Assembly: GCA_966095595.1 (NCBI GenBank)
Contig: CBHTUB010000108.1
Coordinates: 1 to 13,884, forward strand
DNA length: 13,884 nt
DNA from: Chryseosolibacter sp966095595
GTDB lineage: Bacteria; Bacteroidota; Bacteroidia; Cytophagales; Cyclobacteriaceae
Direction of reading: 5' to 3'
Positions 13,819 to 13,884 of this stretch are shown here, in pieces (position 1 is the stretch's first letter; each line of letters begins with the position of its first letter). Both the position numbers and the translations under genes were made by a program. Under the pieces are notes generated by a model. That model was not told the origin of the DNA. It ran no database searches and saw only the letters and a program-made list of their open reading frames with translations.

Positions 13819-13884
13819 TCAAAGGTTAAGCACGATCTTGCCCGTCGACCTTCCGCTCCGAAAAAAATCCAGGGCGCTCACGAC
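13819..13884 (-). CDS. C-terminal end of a zinc-type alcohol dehydrogenase/quinone oxidoreductase-like protein (partial)
   Basis: Only the last 21 codons and the TGA stop are in the window; the gene enters from the right edge. The peptide ALDFFRSGRSTGKIVLNL is typical of the closing helix and strand of medium-chain dehydrogenases (the pattern A-x-x-x-x-x-SG-x-x-x-GK-(I/V)-V-(I/L)), especially quinone oxidoreductase-like members. Substrate, metal dependence and start cannot be judged. About 130 bp separate it from the small exported protein gene, so it is probably an independent unit. Confidence 0.6.
   Translation of the reverse strand, partial: VVSALDFFRSGRSTGKIVLNL

Overview
The window looks like chromosomal DNA from a Bacteroidota bacterium, probably of the Cytophagales type. 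The reasons are a Tat-exported Gfo/Idh/MocA oxidoreductase next to a two-domain DUF1080 (3-keto-disaccharide hydrolase) protein, AT-rich leaders without Shine-Dalgarno motifs, a promoter-like pair resembling the Bacteroidota -33 TTTG / -7 TAnnTTTG pattern, and a degenerate heptamer tandem array of a kind I associate with this phylum. Species cannot be named. All ten genes lie on the minus strand, so the biological order runs from the right edge of the window to the left.

Right edge (13884 to 13215): the last 21 residues of a zinc-type alcohol dehydrogenase/quinone oxidoreductase-like protein, then a short spacer with a probable promoter, a 118-aa small exported protein of unknown function, and a 118-bp gap. 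That gap holds a small inverted repeat and a CRP-type palindrome (TGTGA-N6-TCACT) just upstream of the next operon.

Middle (13214 to 4470): a tight five-gene operon with junctions of 15 bp, a 4-bp ATGA overlap, 20 bp and 2 bp, closed by a strong hairpin. It encodes (1) a 231-aa protein joining a one-cluster ferredoxin domain to a NuoB/HycG-like domain with no cysteines, (2) a SulP anion transporter with STAS and a further ~200-residue domain, (3) an outer-membrane porin, (4) DabA (DUF2309) and (5) DabB (NuoL-like). DabA/DabB is the known energy-coupled CO2-to-bicarbonate system. With the SulP carrier and porin the operon reads as an inorganic-carbon acquisition module spanning both membranes. 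The Fe-S/NuoB-like protein is the unexplained part and the best candidate for something new: a possible redox or assembly partner for DabB, which is itself a complex-I-type membrane subunit. No RuBisCO or carboxysome gene is visible, so the likeliest use is bicarbonate supply for anaplerotic and biosynthetic carboxylases at low CO2.

Spacer (4520 to 4076): 445 bp without a gene, holding the operon terminator, a 12-copy 7-bp tandem array and a small inverted repeat.

Left part (4075 to 1): a three-gene saccharide-degradation operon with gaps of 6 and 8 bp. It encodes a secreted protein with two 3-keto-disaccharide-hydrolase-type domains, a Tat-exported Gfo/Idh/MocA oxidoreductase, and a secreted glycoside hydrolase of GH5/cellulase-fold type that runs off the left edge. 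Together these suggest periplasmic glycoside breakdown through a 3-keto sugar intermediate, with a conventional hydrolase supplying or trimming the substrate.
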